64,000 nt of DNA from contig CAWUHX010000364.1 in assembly GCA_963922205.1 (NCBI GenBank), positions 1 through 64,000 on the forward strand, read 5' to 3'. Position numbers and translations under genes: made by a program. Positions 33,817 through 47,600 of the stretch are shown here, piece by piece. The DNA is from Romanomermis culicivorax. Taxonomy: Eukaryota > Nematoda > Enoplea > Mermithida > Mermithidae. A model generated the notes under the pieces. That model was given only the letters and a program-made list of their open reading frames with translations, was not told the DNA's origin and did not search any database. The first letter of the stretch is position 1, and each line of letters opens with the position of its first letter.

Positions 33817-33830
33817 TAAGGTTAATGCAT

Positions 33831-34768
33831 GGACATGTTTCTTTAGTTTTTCGCTCATTCTTGGGTTCACCAAGCTTTTCGTCCGGTTGTCACTTCGCGT
33901 CCGCCGCCCTGCTCAATTTGCATATTTTTATATACTTGACTGCGTCCGCCGCCTATTATTTTAAATAAATTTGCATACCTTTGCATTACTTACTGCGTCC
34001 GCCGCTCACCGCCTACAGTACCCCGCTGCCCATCAGTGCCAGGTGTCCGACCGCCCCGGTTCGTGCATTAAACGTTGGAGTTTCGCCTCCCGCTCGCTCC
34101 CGCTCCCTCCCGCTCGCCGCCGCTCGCCGCCGCTCGCCGCCTAGGACGTTTGAGGATCGTATCCCCCGCTCCCAGTGCCAGAAGACCGAAAGCATCCAGG
34201 GACTTGCCGCCCGTTGCGTCGTAATCGCTTGAGAAACAGGACTAGGTGAGTCTTCTCAGGGGATTATTGTTATTTGTGGGTTATTTGTTGGGAAATCCTT
34301 CCTAAGTCGGTTTCCCAAGGTTTCCACAGATAAGCAGGGCCTCCACCTCTCAGGTTCGGGCTAAAGGGGCTGTCTGGTTCATAATCGGGTCCCATAATTT
34401 AGGTCATTTTACGGGTGACCCTGTCCCCACTCTCACTGAGTAGGACTCGGGGATTGTCGCACCTAGCCTGGCAGCGTTGTCCGTTACCCTACAGCAAGAC
34501 CCCAAGGACAACTCCAGAGAACCAACTATAGACCTCTCTATAGCCACCATTTGCCAGGTTAGGCCCCAACGCCAACTTGGGAAGCCTGGGGAAAATGCCA
34601 GTATCCATCAGGAGTCACAGCCTATTACTCACTGTAATAGGATCAATCTGATATGGTTCACCATCAATGTGACGTCTAAAACACGGTATTACCTGATGAG
34701 ATACCCAAACCTCTCCAGCTCTCCCAAGATAAACCTGTCATACACGTGACAAGGCGTAAAATGTGACA
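33831..34768 (+). repeat. Remaining 938 bp of the 3' LTR
   Basis: Corresponds base for base to 19036-19973 of the 5' LTR, with about four substitutions that I could see (e.g. TCTGCC/TCCGCC and GTTTTGCC/GTTTCGCC). Ends GTGACA, then the GTTT target duplication (34769-34772). Confidence 0.95.
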
Positions 34769-34772
34769 GTTT

Positions 34773-35673
34773 AATGGCTTTTAGCGTATGAGTAGCTCTC
34801 AGCACATACTTCTTATATAAGTGTGTATGACGTCAGCATCAGTCACTAAAGTAAAAATAAAATGAAATTCATGAAAGAAAAGTATAATTTTTACGTCTAA
34901 TTCTAATGTCAAATCATGTGTATTTCTTGCGCAACCAAGAACGAATCCATTATTAATCCAAATCCAATTACAGCCCATTTACGGCAGATGCAACGGCAAA
35001 TAAAAAAATGGGTATAAAAACTTTATACTGCAGAAAAATAGGAATTTATTGGGGGGGGTCCAATATCAAAGAGACAACATTGTGCTTATCCATTTTTGAT
35101 TTGGATAGAATTGCATCGACACGTATGAGCATTTAACCAGGTTATGAAGAAAATTTTTAATCGACCTACTTGTCGGTAATAAGAAAATTTTTCTTATCAG
35201 TTACAGTAGTAAACTCACTATTTTGTCCAACTTGAACTTACTTTCATCATTTCAAAATACATAAACTATAAGCGTTTTTCGGCTCGGCTCAATATGCCGT
35301 AGCTTTTGCAATTTTCCACAAACAACGATTTTTTTCGACAGAATTGATACTTTTTCAGCGATCAAGTTTTTGATGTTCGCATCATGATCAATATTATTAT
35401 TCGGATATAAGCTCTCTGTGCCAAAGTCATCAAGTTAGCCGTCACCATCAGAAAAGAAGGTACTTCATTTCAAACCATGTTTTTAGATCTCAACGTGATA
35501 CCAGATCAAAACAACCGCGACTCTGTATTACACGTACGTTTCAATACTTTACACCAAGCATAACATTCATTTTCCTTTTGAAGAGCGCAGTGAGCGGTCG
35601 TTTCTATTTTTCTCCCGTCTTGGCACAAGCCCCTTTCTTGCACTAGAAAGTTTTCCCCAATCGGCAAAAAATA
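34773..35673. other. Intergenic region upstream of the Ser/Thr-rich gene
   Basis: AT-rich with one G8 run near 35050. No gene or repeat family recognised. The promoter of the downstream gene is presumably here. Confidence 0.45.
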
Positions 35674-38600
35674 ATGGCCGAGGGCGAAATAATGACCGTC
35701 CAAAGAGATGAAAATTACAATGACGAAGACGACGACGAAACCTCCACAACATCGTCGACCACGACGTCATCGTCGAAAACGACGACGTCCCCGACGGAAA
35801 CAGCGACAACGACGCTGACGTCGCGAACAGCCAGCAGCGGCGCCGTCTATCACACGACCGAAATGGTGAGCGACGGGGCGGTCAGTCCTCGAATCGACGA
35901 ACAAGACAGGAAAGGTCGTCGGAAACAGGGAGTCCAGAAATCAGGGTACACTGAGGTATAAATATTCGGGAATTATATAGAAAAAAACCTTTGGAGCTTC
36001 ATCTTCAAGTTAGTGTACTGTATTAATTTTGCCGACATTTTTGCATGTGGGTTACTCCATTAAACGGTGTAAAATGGTGAAATTATGTTGTTCTAAAAAG
36101 TTACAGGTTCACAGCTTTATTTCTCTGCATGCTATAGCTATGCAAAGTTTACACTTTTTCATGGTCCACAAATATTTGTCGTTTTTAAAATACTATACAC
36201 TTCTTGGATGCAGGATGTCAAATGTGTGATTGATTTAATTGGAAAGAGAATGTTAAGAAAACGAATTTATAGCTTTCTTGGTAGAAATGCCACAGAATTA
36301 TAACGATTCAAAATCAACCATATCTCAAATGCGTACTTGACAATTTTAGGTATGGGGTCAATCAGGTGACTGTCGCTCTACGAATATTGCACATCAGAGG
36401 CTAATATTTTGGGGATGTTCGTTTGGGACATGTGGGGTCGCTCACGCGAAATTTCAGCAGAATCTGAAATAGTCGCGCAGGGGCGATTTCCTAAAACTTA
36501 ATCACTTGGCAGGGAATGACCCTTAGAACAGTGAGACGTTCGCTTGATCTGTGAAAACAATTAATACTGTTGAAAAGTACAACATAATTTTACAAACAGT
36601 CGTTTTAGTTAGGAGAACTTTATTCCGTAACGAAGCTCAGTTTCCTTGTTTGATCTCTGAAAAGAATACTAGTGAAAAGTAAGTATCGGTTGTGGAACCA
36701 TCGTAACTAAATCGTAATTTCGGAAACGATTTGTAGAACTGTATTGATCTTCGGAATCATATTTCTTTCAATCTCGCATCGGATTTGTAATTTAAGGCCG
36801 ATTTGTAGAAATAATGGCAATTATGCACTTTATGGCCTATCGATTTTTTACGCATATAGTCTGTTTTTCTTGAAATGCTTCTAAATAATGAAAGTGGAAA
36901 GCAAGCAGTATTTCAGATTTTCACAATTTGCTGATAAATAATATATCATATAGGACTGAAAAGTTGTAAGCATAATGGCCTAACCTTCAACAATTTTTCG
37001 AGTGAAAAATTTTACAGTAAGAGCTCTTTGTAAACGATTTTGACAACTGATTTGTGTCACTTTTCTATTTGGAAACATTTTATAAAAAAACAGACTATAC
37101 ATTGTGCGGTTTAAATACACTAGTCTTAGGGTTAGGCTTAGGCTTAGGCTTAGGGCGAACTGTCACTTTTCGCTCATCGCTAACGCGTACAGGGGAACTT
37201 ACCAATCAGAAATACGCTAACTTCGCTCGCGCGAAGCGTGAACTAACATATACCTTGAGATGAGATCGCACGCGATGGAAAAATAAGTTTACTGTCTCGC
37301 GTTTGGCTCATCGCGAGGAGAGAAAATTTTCTAAACTAGTGATATCGCGCCGAGCGAAGAACGCCAAATTTTTTATTTCTGTCCATTTTCATCCCGTTTT
37401 TCTGTAATATTAATGTCTATTTGGGGATTTTAATCAAATTTATTGCTGGTCTGCATCTGCCCGACTGATTTTGTGATTTTGTTTGAGAATTCGTTTAAAA
37501 TTTTAAAATTTTTGAAAATCTCAATTTTTTTGCTGTTTTCATCATCCGTGTTGTTTTAATTTCCTCGATATCTTTGACGTCGGAGTATCAACTCTTGAAA
37601 ATTTTTGGTGTAGGGAATATCAAAAATTCGACCAATTTTTCGTTTTTATAGTCCGTTATATGCTATATAATAAATATTATTCAAGCTTTTTCCAATAATT
37701 TAAAAGTGTTGCTTTGAATTTTGCGCTAATTAACTTTTTCCACTTTAAACTGGTGAAGAATTACTATTTCTAAAAAAATTAAAATTGCTACAGTAAGCTA
37801 ATGTGTCGCTGGTGATATCGCGCCCGCTAGATTCTATACTCGCTACTTTCGCTCTCGCGAAGCGAGGATAGCTTCGTGCGATAAGTGACAGTGAGCCCTT
37901 AGGCTTAGTCTTGGGCTTAGGCTTAGGCTTAGGCTTAGGCTTACGCAGGGTGAGCCAAAAAAAATCTACCAAAAAAAAATCTACGACTTCCATAACTCTC
38001 GAACGGATGAAGATTTTTTAATGCGGATTGCTGCATTGAAACACCCATTTTGTCTTTGTTACTAGATCTAAATGTTTTGCTCCTAGCTTTTATGGGTACT
38101 GTACAAACAGAAATTTTGTAAAAGTGGTCATTTTTCAAAAAGTAAAAGTTGTGAAATCGAAAGAAAAGTTCTTCTATTAGTTTTGCAAAGCTGTTTACAC
38201 ACAATAATACTTTAAAAATCGCCTAGATTTGTAAGTTACACGTAATTTAAGATCATCAACTTCTTGTTTGAATATGGGTAAAATTTCGCAAAAACGCGTT
38301 TGTTTTGAAATTGGAAGAAAAGCAAAATCAATTCTGTCATTGACCAGATCGAAAAAGGATTAAAATTATTGGTGAAGCAGAAAGTAGGATACACAAAAAC
38401 GGCTTTCTTGTAGTTTCCAGTTGTAACGTAGTTTTTATGGTTGAATCTACTTCACTTTTTCTGTAGTAAAACATGCTGATTTTTGTCACTTTTTGTCAAT
38501 TTTTCAAAATTTATTTGCAAAAAAATTGACGTTTAGTACTTTTGATTTTCTTCAGTCAATATTCGAGCAATCTGGCTGAAACTTCGCAATTATTTACGCT

Positions 38601-41600
38601 TGATGTTTTATCTATCGACGGCTGGAAACCGCATTAAAAAAGCTTCGATCGTTTGAAAGCTATGAAAGTCAGTACCGGTCGCCTTTTTTTGGCTCACCCT
38701 GTATACCTATGTGTAAAAAACTTGGGAAAAAATTCGACATACCATAAAGTGCACACCGAAATAATTTATTAGCCGATACTTCAGGGTCACATAGCATTGA
38801 ACTGAATGCTACATGCTTGTCCAGTGCGCATGTATGTAAACAGTGGCTGTTCCTTGAAGACATAAGAATTATTGGTTATTTTCAACTCCACATTATGGTC
38901 ACTCAGAATTATTTTATCGGAATGCGCGTTTTATAGAATAATAACAAGCGATGATTGGTTTCATTGAAACAATCTCTCTAGTAAAAATTGAAAGAGGCCT
39001 TGAAATTAGCCAGGCAAGTTTTACAAGTTTTTTCCCTGCAAAATTTGCTCCAAAACCTCGATATTCTGCTTTTCAGGGATCCAATCTGATTGCAAAATTA
39101 CAAGTGTGCAATTTTTAGTCAAATTTGCCCCGATTTCTGAAGAATCTCGTCTGATTATTATTTAGACTTAGATCAGGCCTAGACTGTACTTAGGTTAACA
39201 AAAAGACAATGACGAATGTTTAGTTTCTTTATTTAAGCTTAGATTAGGCTTAGACTGTGTTTTGATTAACGAAAAGGTTGTAGTGAATCTTTAGTTTTGT
39301 TGTTTAGGCTCAAATTAGGTTTAAGCTTTACTTTATGTCAAAGAAAGGGCGGCGATGTGCGCAATCTTGATCACATGAGATTCGGAAGAAATCGTGGCTT
39401 TTTTTGGCTAAAATATGGAAATTGGTATATTTGCATAAAAATTATGGAAATGGGGTCGGATTTACTTTGAGCCAGGAGTTATTGTCAGATTTGACTTGCA
39501 TTGACCCTAAAAGGCCTAAAATCAAGATTTGGACGGGCCGACTCGTAAAAATTTGTTGCTAGCCACATTCTCGGAACTTGCCGTGGTACCAGACTAATAG
39601 CTGTGGCATACATGTAAACATAACCCGAAAGTCAGGAATATATCTATGAAATCGTTTTTTCTCAACGTGCCTAGTTCTCAAAACGTTGAAATTTGTGACC
39701 ATGTTTTTGTTCGAAAACGAGCATTTTTCTGGTTTTTTTTTCAACGCCAAGCATGGTAATTCCAAAAATCCCTAAGCTCATAATATGTTTGAAGACTCCT
39801 AGTAGTCGCCATATGGCCAAAGATTCGGGGGATTCCAATGTCACTTCGCCTTATTCAAGTAGTGTACTATGGGGACACTTTGTTTCTCATTAAGCCTCAA
39901 GGTTAAACCCTTGCACTTTTGACCAAACTTTTTCTTAGTAAATCTAACAGTATCATTCTTTGTTCTTCCGAGAAACACTGTTAGCATTGTAGATGAGAAA
40001 CATAGCTAACGGCATGGGTCGCGTCGAAGAGCCTCCGTCTTCATCGTTAATTGGACAGCCGAAACTACAATCCATGAAGTCGTCGCGTAGTTTAGAATCG
40101 GTCCGGTCCACGTTGGCCGGCAATAATAAACTTTCTTCTTCGCACACCGACAGTCGGCAGCGGCGAATCAGTGAAAACTTGGACGGAAAAAGACATGAAG
40201 ATAACGCGGACATTTTTAGATGGTCATCCGATAGCAGTCATAGCTCAATTCCTGTTCAGTTAGATCTTTCCATTAATGAAAGAAAAAAGTATGTTCAAAT
40301 TTCAGGACAGAATTTTTGATCCAATGTCTGTACTGTACGCTGATAGTGTTTTTGGGTCCTTTTTTACAAATTTTATGAACTCCACTTTGGAAGGCAGCTC
40401 AGGACATCATTCTATCCCATTGTCTGGCCAGGTAACTGGAGTATCGACACTTTTACAATCAGGAGCGATAGTTTTCAGAAAACCTGAACAACACGTAGCG
40501 CAGTCGTGCACTGGTCAACCCGTTCATCTAAGTGTTCAATGTCCCGTCCAGCAAAATAACGATTCGGGTGATTATGCACGACCAGATGACCAAACGGGAG
40601 TTGTGTGTGTTACTGTACCAGTCCTCAATACAAGCGAAAATCAGGAAAAGTGCATTATAGAATCAGCGGTTCAAGTAGACATGCAAAACGTAAACGTTGG
40701 TCGGCCAACCGAAACGAACAAAATGGACATGGTGAATTCACCGATTTTTAAGGTAAGGAGATGACGCCAAAGTTATATTATCAACTTTTGTGTCGTATGG
40801 TTGAACTTTTTTGAACTTGAATTTTGGTGAAAAAATTATTGAAACATGCGATATCGAAAATCGTTGTCTTAAGCATTCTGTCTGTAAAAGTAAGGAATTT
40901 TAGATTTCCTTTCTTTCGCACTCGCTGGATTCTAGCCTTCAAAACAATTTTCATCGGAGATTATAAATATAGTCCATTCAATCTTGAATGACAGATGCAG
41001 GTACAATCAAAGAAGTAGGTTCAGTTTTATACACAATTTTCACAGTACATCATTCTGTACAAAAACGCGAATTTTCTTCATGACAATTAGAAGGCCGAAA
41101 TCATAGAAAAAACGTTTATTCATTTTTCATTTTTATAGAACTGTGTTAGACACCTGAGTTTTACTCGATAAATTTTGAGCATTCAATGAGGTTATGGGAG
41201 GAAATTTCTACTTGATCTTCTTACCGCTCCGCTCGTGAAGGAGAAATTTAAAGGCGTATAGTGCTTAGTGAATTTTGGAATTTCGGAATTTTATGTAATA
41301 TTTTTGTATTTTTTAAAATTCTCGGACATTTCTCTACAAACGTTAATTGCTGTATTTTGTTCTCAGTTGAAAATGTAAAGATATGGTGTCACAAATTCGA
41401 GAAAAATTCTGGCTAATTTATAATTTGTTTTTCTTGAAATGCTTCTAAATGGTGAAAGTGGAAAGTAAGTAGTATTCTATATGTTCACGATTTAGTGATG
41501 AACAATATGTCGTATAGGACTGGAAATTTGTGAGCATACTGAACTAACCCTTAACAATTTTTCGAGTGTTAAATCCTACTGTAAGAGCGGCAGATACTGA

Positions 41601-44600
41601 TTTTTTTGTCACTTTTCAATTGAGAAGCATTTTATAAAAAACAGATTTTTCTATTGTGGTCTCTGCCTATTCAGTCCGTCACTAATTCTGCGTCGAACGT
41701 TCTGAGAATTAGCCCTTTGCAAAGGAGTCCTTTACGCCCTGCTGTCACCCCGCCGATTCTAAATCGATCTGCCAATAAACCCGATCGATCGAATTTCAAT
41801 GAAATGCTTTTCGACTATTTACTTTACCTAATCGACGCTCGATGGAACGAATTGGGGGACGATTTTCGCCGCCTGGTTCAAGAAAAATGCGGCAGCGGCC
41901 AGGGAGGACCGTCCGGTAAAAATTTGAGTGAATGATACACAGGGTGAATTTGGATGAATGATACATTGAATAGGAATTTTTGAAGTGGAATTTGTCCGTA
42001 GGTTTTCAAATTCACTTTTTGATGCTTAAAAATGTAATGAATAAAGCATTAATTAATAAATTATGCTGTTTACTATCAGGAAATACCACTCCAGTTTTTG
42101 TTTCTATATAGTTTCAATACAATTAATTGTATCTTTTCAGATCGTGGAAAATGCAACGGTCGTTTGACCGAAAACGAATTGAAAATGTGCAAAGATTATC
42201 TCCACGACTTTAACAACGAAGATTTGAAGAAAAAATTCTCATCTATGATCGAAGACTTCGCATATCAATTCGAAAACGATCAAATTCAGGGAGTCAAAGA
42301 AACGTTGTCAAGCAAAAGATTGAGTTTGGGGAATCTCGGTGAGTCATCCAACTGTGATTCAAAAAAAATTTTTTTTCAACGTATTGTAAAAGTACAGTGT
42401 GAAAGGGTTCAAAACAGTTTTTGTTGTAAGTAAAACACGGAGTCAAATTTCTATTTTGTGAATTTGATATCAAAACTGCTGTTTTATGCCCCGAAGTTTT
42501 ATATTTTTTCCGACTTTCACCGGCTCATTGATTTAGTAGTCGCATTATTCAATTTTTCAAATTTCTTCGCCTCGTTTATGATAGGCTATCATAAAATCCA
42601 TCAACAGGATGAAAATGTGGATCGTAGCGAAGTGTTCCACTGAAAAGAATAATTAATAAACCTCTGTCTTTTAATCGTATTCCGCCAGTTCTTGTTGTTG
42701 AGTCTCGGAAAATTTTATTTTTTTCAAATTTGTCAAAATTTGAAATATTTAAATTTTGCACAGTCGTACGTGATAAATATGATTCTTAAAATTGATCTAA
42801 TATTGAGGTTTAAAGATTGTATTTTGAAACTCACTATGAAAAATGTTATATGATTAATCAAGGTCGCATGATCCAAGTGACTGTGAATATACATCCACGA
42901 AATTCTACTCGCAACTGATGCATGAAATCTACATTAGATTCGGATTCCTAGCTAAGCTTTGGTTATAACCATGAACTTTAGAAATCTGTTAGATTCACAC
43001 ACGTGTAAATAGTTTAGAATCAGGTGATTGATCAATTAGATCATTGAAAAAAATATCAACGGAACAGTATTCGATTACTTTTGAAATGATCGATGCAGCG
43101 GTCGGAGTCTCGGCAAACGCAACCTTACTGGAGATCAGGAAATCAATTTCGATAATCTTGAAATGCATGAAAAGGGTGATCCTCAAGGAGACTGTATCGT
43201 GAGGCAAAAATGTATCGAACAGTCAACAAGCTTTCCATAGTTGCGAATAAAAGTTCGGCTGCGATATCGCTGCGTCGATTATTTCAAAATCAATGGTGTA
43301 TAGAGGTGCGAGTCGGCCAAAAACCAATCAATTCTTCCAGCACCATTATCCGATTCTGTCCCTAATACGAATTGCATTTTATCAGCCAATATGTATAATT
43401 TCTGAAAATTTCGACCCTGTTTTTACAGTTCATCGATCAACTTCGCCCGTGTCTACTCCCAGTCGGCGCCTTTACGGTCCAGCTGTGACCCCGAAAATGG
43501 ACACAAGTACCTGCAAAATTGAGTCCACTTCTGCCTGGACAGAACATACCAGTGACTTTTCTCTACAAGGCACAGTTTCAGCGGACAGTAGTTGCCTTTT
43601 GTCTGACAAAAAACGGCGTCAAAAAGCGCCTAAAGTTCTAGAAATTGTTGCTATGTTGGAGTCTAAAAATCAGCAGCAGCTAACGGGTGGCGTCTTGAAA
43701 TCGAATCAACAGCGAACGAACCGTTTTTCGACATTGACAGAACAGCAGTCCACTTCCGCTACCGGTACACTTGAACGGTCGGGTGGTAATTCACAATATT
43801 CTCTGTCCATTAAAGATCGAATGAACGATTTTTTGGCCGAAAGTTTGAAGCTCCAAAATTTGGAGGAGAAAAATGCTGATCACAGCGGGGAGAAAAAGGA
43901 TCAAGGTCAAAGTTTGTGCCGATTTTCGACTCCTGAAAGCCTAGAAACTAAAGGTATATTATAATTTGAGTTTCAATATTGAAATTATTCCTCGAAGTTG
44001 TAGAATTTTAATATTGAAGCTCACGTCTTTATACACAGAAACGTGAAAAAGTCGAAATTATTGATACTCATTTAATTCATGTGTTGATTATTCGGATTAT
44101 GAACGGTACTTATGAGCACAGATAGTTTGTGAGATCTTGATTAAACACACGTTAGGATTTACCACCAAAAAATTCAGCTCAACTAATAATGGAATTTAGA
44201 ATTTTAGAATGAAAGCTTCAGAAGTTGGGCAACACTGGGCTTTGGCTATTTGATAACGGTTTTTCATGCAATGACGTTGCGCGATTAGAGTTTTTTTTAG
44301 AAGTGGAAAAGCACAAGGCTCGTTCTAATGAAAATTCGCCTCTAAATCAACCGGAAAAGAATAAAAACGCGGATTTGTTCCTATTGGCTCCGTTTGCGGA
44401 AATGATTAACGTGGAAAATAAATCACCCTCGAAAGGCAGATCATCATGCATAGAAATAGGTTTGGGAAAATGTCCCCTCAATTTTAACTTTTACTGTAGT
44501 TTTTATTTCAGATAAGAAATCCACGGGCACATTCACTTGCTTGAAGACCTATACTGATGATAATATTGACCGTGATTTGGCAGATGTCGCAAAGCGAGAT

Positions 44601-47600
44601 CTACATGAGCTGAATGTTGCTCAGGATCAAAAGGGTAAGTCATTTTGCGGTAAGAATATAAAGAAAGATTTCGGGTTAGTAATTTCTGCTACTAATGTAT
44701 GAATTTTGCATTGAATTTTGATGAATCTAAAAATTTGCCAAAATAAACCAAAAGTTTAATTCTTAATTTCGAAATATGTTCTGAAGATTTGGACAATATC
44801 CACATTCTTGTCGATGAGGATCCTCGATGTAATGTCAATTGTTCTCTATCAAATTTTACTTTTCAGAACTCTTGCTTAACGAATGTCTCGAAACGGACGT
44901 GAATTTGGCCATAGATGAACCATCACCGGAAGCACAAGTATTCCTAGCAGATCAAGCGAACGGCGATCACAACGTCCACTGTCTAGCCAACGCCCGAAAC
45001 TTTCAAGAACCTGAAACAAACGGTACTGGAGATAAGAAAAAGAAAAGTTGTCCGGCGAAAATTGCGTAAGTGGAACACTGAATACGGAATACGGTTTCAT
45101 ATACCGCCGCTCCGTGCATTACCAATTGAGGAAGTGCTTCGAAATTCCAATCAAAGCTTACTGAAAATTAACTCAATTATATTAAAAATTAATTTTTTAA
45201 TCAAACCAATTTTGAACTATTTCATTTAACTGACATTATCGTTTAACTTTGCTAAACTTCGGAAATTTTGTCAAGCTATGAAGCAAAAGGGGATAATAAC
45301 GGTACGAGCGATATTTCTTTTTGCCACCCCGTCTTGAATTTTGCTGTTGTTGTTCGTGATGAAAAAACTGATTTCATTAGGTTATCACCATCTCCCGAAA
45401 AATGTTAACACAGTCCTGACTGTCCCTATTTTAAAAAAATTCCCTAGGTTTTTTGATTTTTATATCAATCATTTTTTTCTAGCATTGGAATTTTCTACGC
45501 CATTTGATTTGCAGTTTGTATTAAATTCCGGAGTCATGTGATTTTCCGCAGTAGTACTTGAGGACTGAAATTTCTGTCTTGGCAAGATTCTCTGGCATTG
45601 GAGCGTTTGAGCAGGGTGTCAACAATAAATTTTTGAACAATGCCTGAAATATTGGGATGGAAAATGGTCGTTGGCTGTTTTTATGTACGAAGTCACTCAA
45701 AATTTATCTCGCTAATATAACTGCGTTAGCTTGTGTGGTTAAATTCATGGTCAATTTTCATATGGATAGTTCTTCAACAACAAAGAAGCTGTACTTTTGG
45801 TAGCTTTCTGAAAAGTAGAGGGACACAGTCAGCTGCGTCGGAATCTTGATCTATTCACTATATGATTATCATTGTAAATATTTCATGATCGGGTTATATA
45901 CATATTGATGTAAAGTCTCGTTTGAAAGTTTCAGCAGAGTAGCGAGTGCAGATTTAATGTCAGCAAAAAACGAAAAATTTCGTGATAAATTCATTATTGT
46001 AGCAAAAAGTTCTTTCTTACATATTCGCGAAGTAATCTCGTTCTTGTTTCTCGATGACGCCAGTTTCCTTGAAATTGACTTTTGTACAGCTGTATTTCGC
46101 ATCCGCCCAAAACTCGTCCATTTGATCATTCAACAAACCTCACCAGTGTCCGCTCAACCGTCAATCCATCGACATCCAGTTTACGAAATGTCGCCGTCGA
46201 ACGTCGACGACGCGGCGTCATGGAGTCGTCGTTTTCGTCAAACGATAAACGTCGTCGTCCGGCGAGAATTACGAATCGAACGCCCACATCGGCCATGACC
46301 ATCGCCGACGTTATGCCTTCGTCGCCGCCGCCTCAAACGACGAGCAACGTTCAACGTAGCCGTTTGTATAGATATCGATCCGTAGAATTTGGTAAGGAAG
46401 TTTTTTTCCGTGGAAACCCTCCCTGTTCGATTTTCGATTGTGAAGAGCGACTCCCAAAACAAACTACGTAAAAACTTTACATTACAGCAATCACAAAAGA
46501 TAGTAGACTTTAAGATTTTATTTTCTGAGAAGCTCGATCAAAGAGCACGCAAGTCAAAAATAAAGTGATCTCGCAACTTGGCACATTCGATTATTTGCCG
46601 AGGTAAGAATAATTTTTTCTCAAAATTAAAAATTCATTGAGATATTGCGGTCCTCTTCGATTTTTTGCAAATTTAGCGTAAAAGAGCCTCAATCTCAGCC
46701 GTGAAACGAATACTTGAGATAATGGGGAGCGAATGACTGCTTCCTACAGAGAGCTGAACACTAATTTTTGCATTCAATTTCGAAACCTTACTTTTATAAA
46801 TCAAAATTTGTTTGATATGCTCCATTCAGACAAACTGATCAGTTATATAGATTCCAACATTACTGTACTCAGATATTGCCGGTAAATTTTTACACACTAG
46901 ACGGTTTTCAAAATGTACAAAAGTTCAGGAAGAGTTCCGTTTTAATACTTTTCATTATCATAGGTGGCGCGACAGCGTCAACCTATAATATACTTGGCCC
47001 CCAAATTTCATGTCCCCCCCTCTAGAGCCAAAACGGTAAGAGCTAGAACCTTCGGGTTTTTTGCATAATATCGGGCATAGGGGCAAACTATGGGGTGCCT
47101 TTTGTCATTTCGCCTCTATCTAAAAGTGGTGCTCGGTGGGGCCCCAAAAACAGGTAAAAAACGCACTTTTTAAGGCCCCCCAGTTCCACCATGCCCAGCA
47201 ATCGGTGTGCCATATCCAACCTCCATACTTCGGCCTAAGCATCTTGGGGGTGTAATCTCAAATGCGAATTTTTTTTTGTTTGAAATATGGCCTCAATTCA
47301 ATTATATGGTTGTCCAAAGTCCCGGAAAACGCCAAATTCCCCAATTTTGTTGTATAATACTTATGGGTTCAAAAAAAATTTTTTTTGCAGCGTAATGCAC
47401 TACCAATTTTTTTGCAGTTTCAAATATACCTGTAGCCTTATTGGGATTTTTGGGCTGCAAGGGTTTTCGACTATTGGGAATTTGATGGACACGGTCACTT
47501 TACACGAAAAATTATCCCGGGTGTAAACAAGCGTATTTCCGTGATTTTTCAGTGGAGGGAGTTTTCGACCGCAGGGAATTCAATAGACGTCCTCACTTTA

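Larger units (their letters stand above)
18516..34768 (+). mobile_element. Full-length Ty3/gypsy-type LTR retroelement with internal envelope-like gene
   Basis: The LTR starts TGTCACGTG and ends AATGTGACA, and a GTTT target duplication flanks the insertion, so both ends are present. Order: 5' LTR, primer-binding site, 3.7-kb leader, gag, membrane glycoprotein, retropepsin, in-frame TAG, second retropepsin, RT, RNase H, integrase core, then an inverted segment carrying the integrase C-terminus, the 3' untranslated part and the first 503 bp of the 3' LTR, then the remaining 938 bp of that LTR. Gypsy-class order (RT-RH-IN) and a GPY/F-type integrase C-terminus place it in the Ty3/gypsy group. 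The coding part is clearly GC-richer than the host genes. The LTRs differ at only about five sites that I could count, implying recent insertion. The copy is broken by two TGA codons in pol and by the inversion. Confidence 0.95.
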
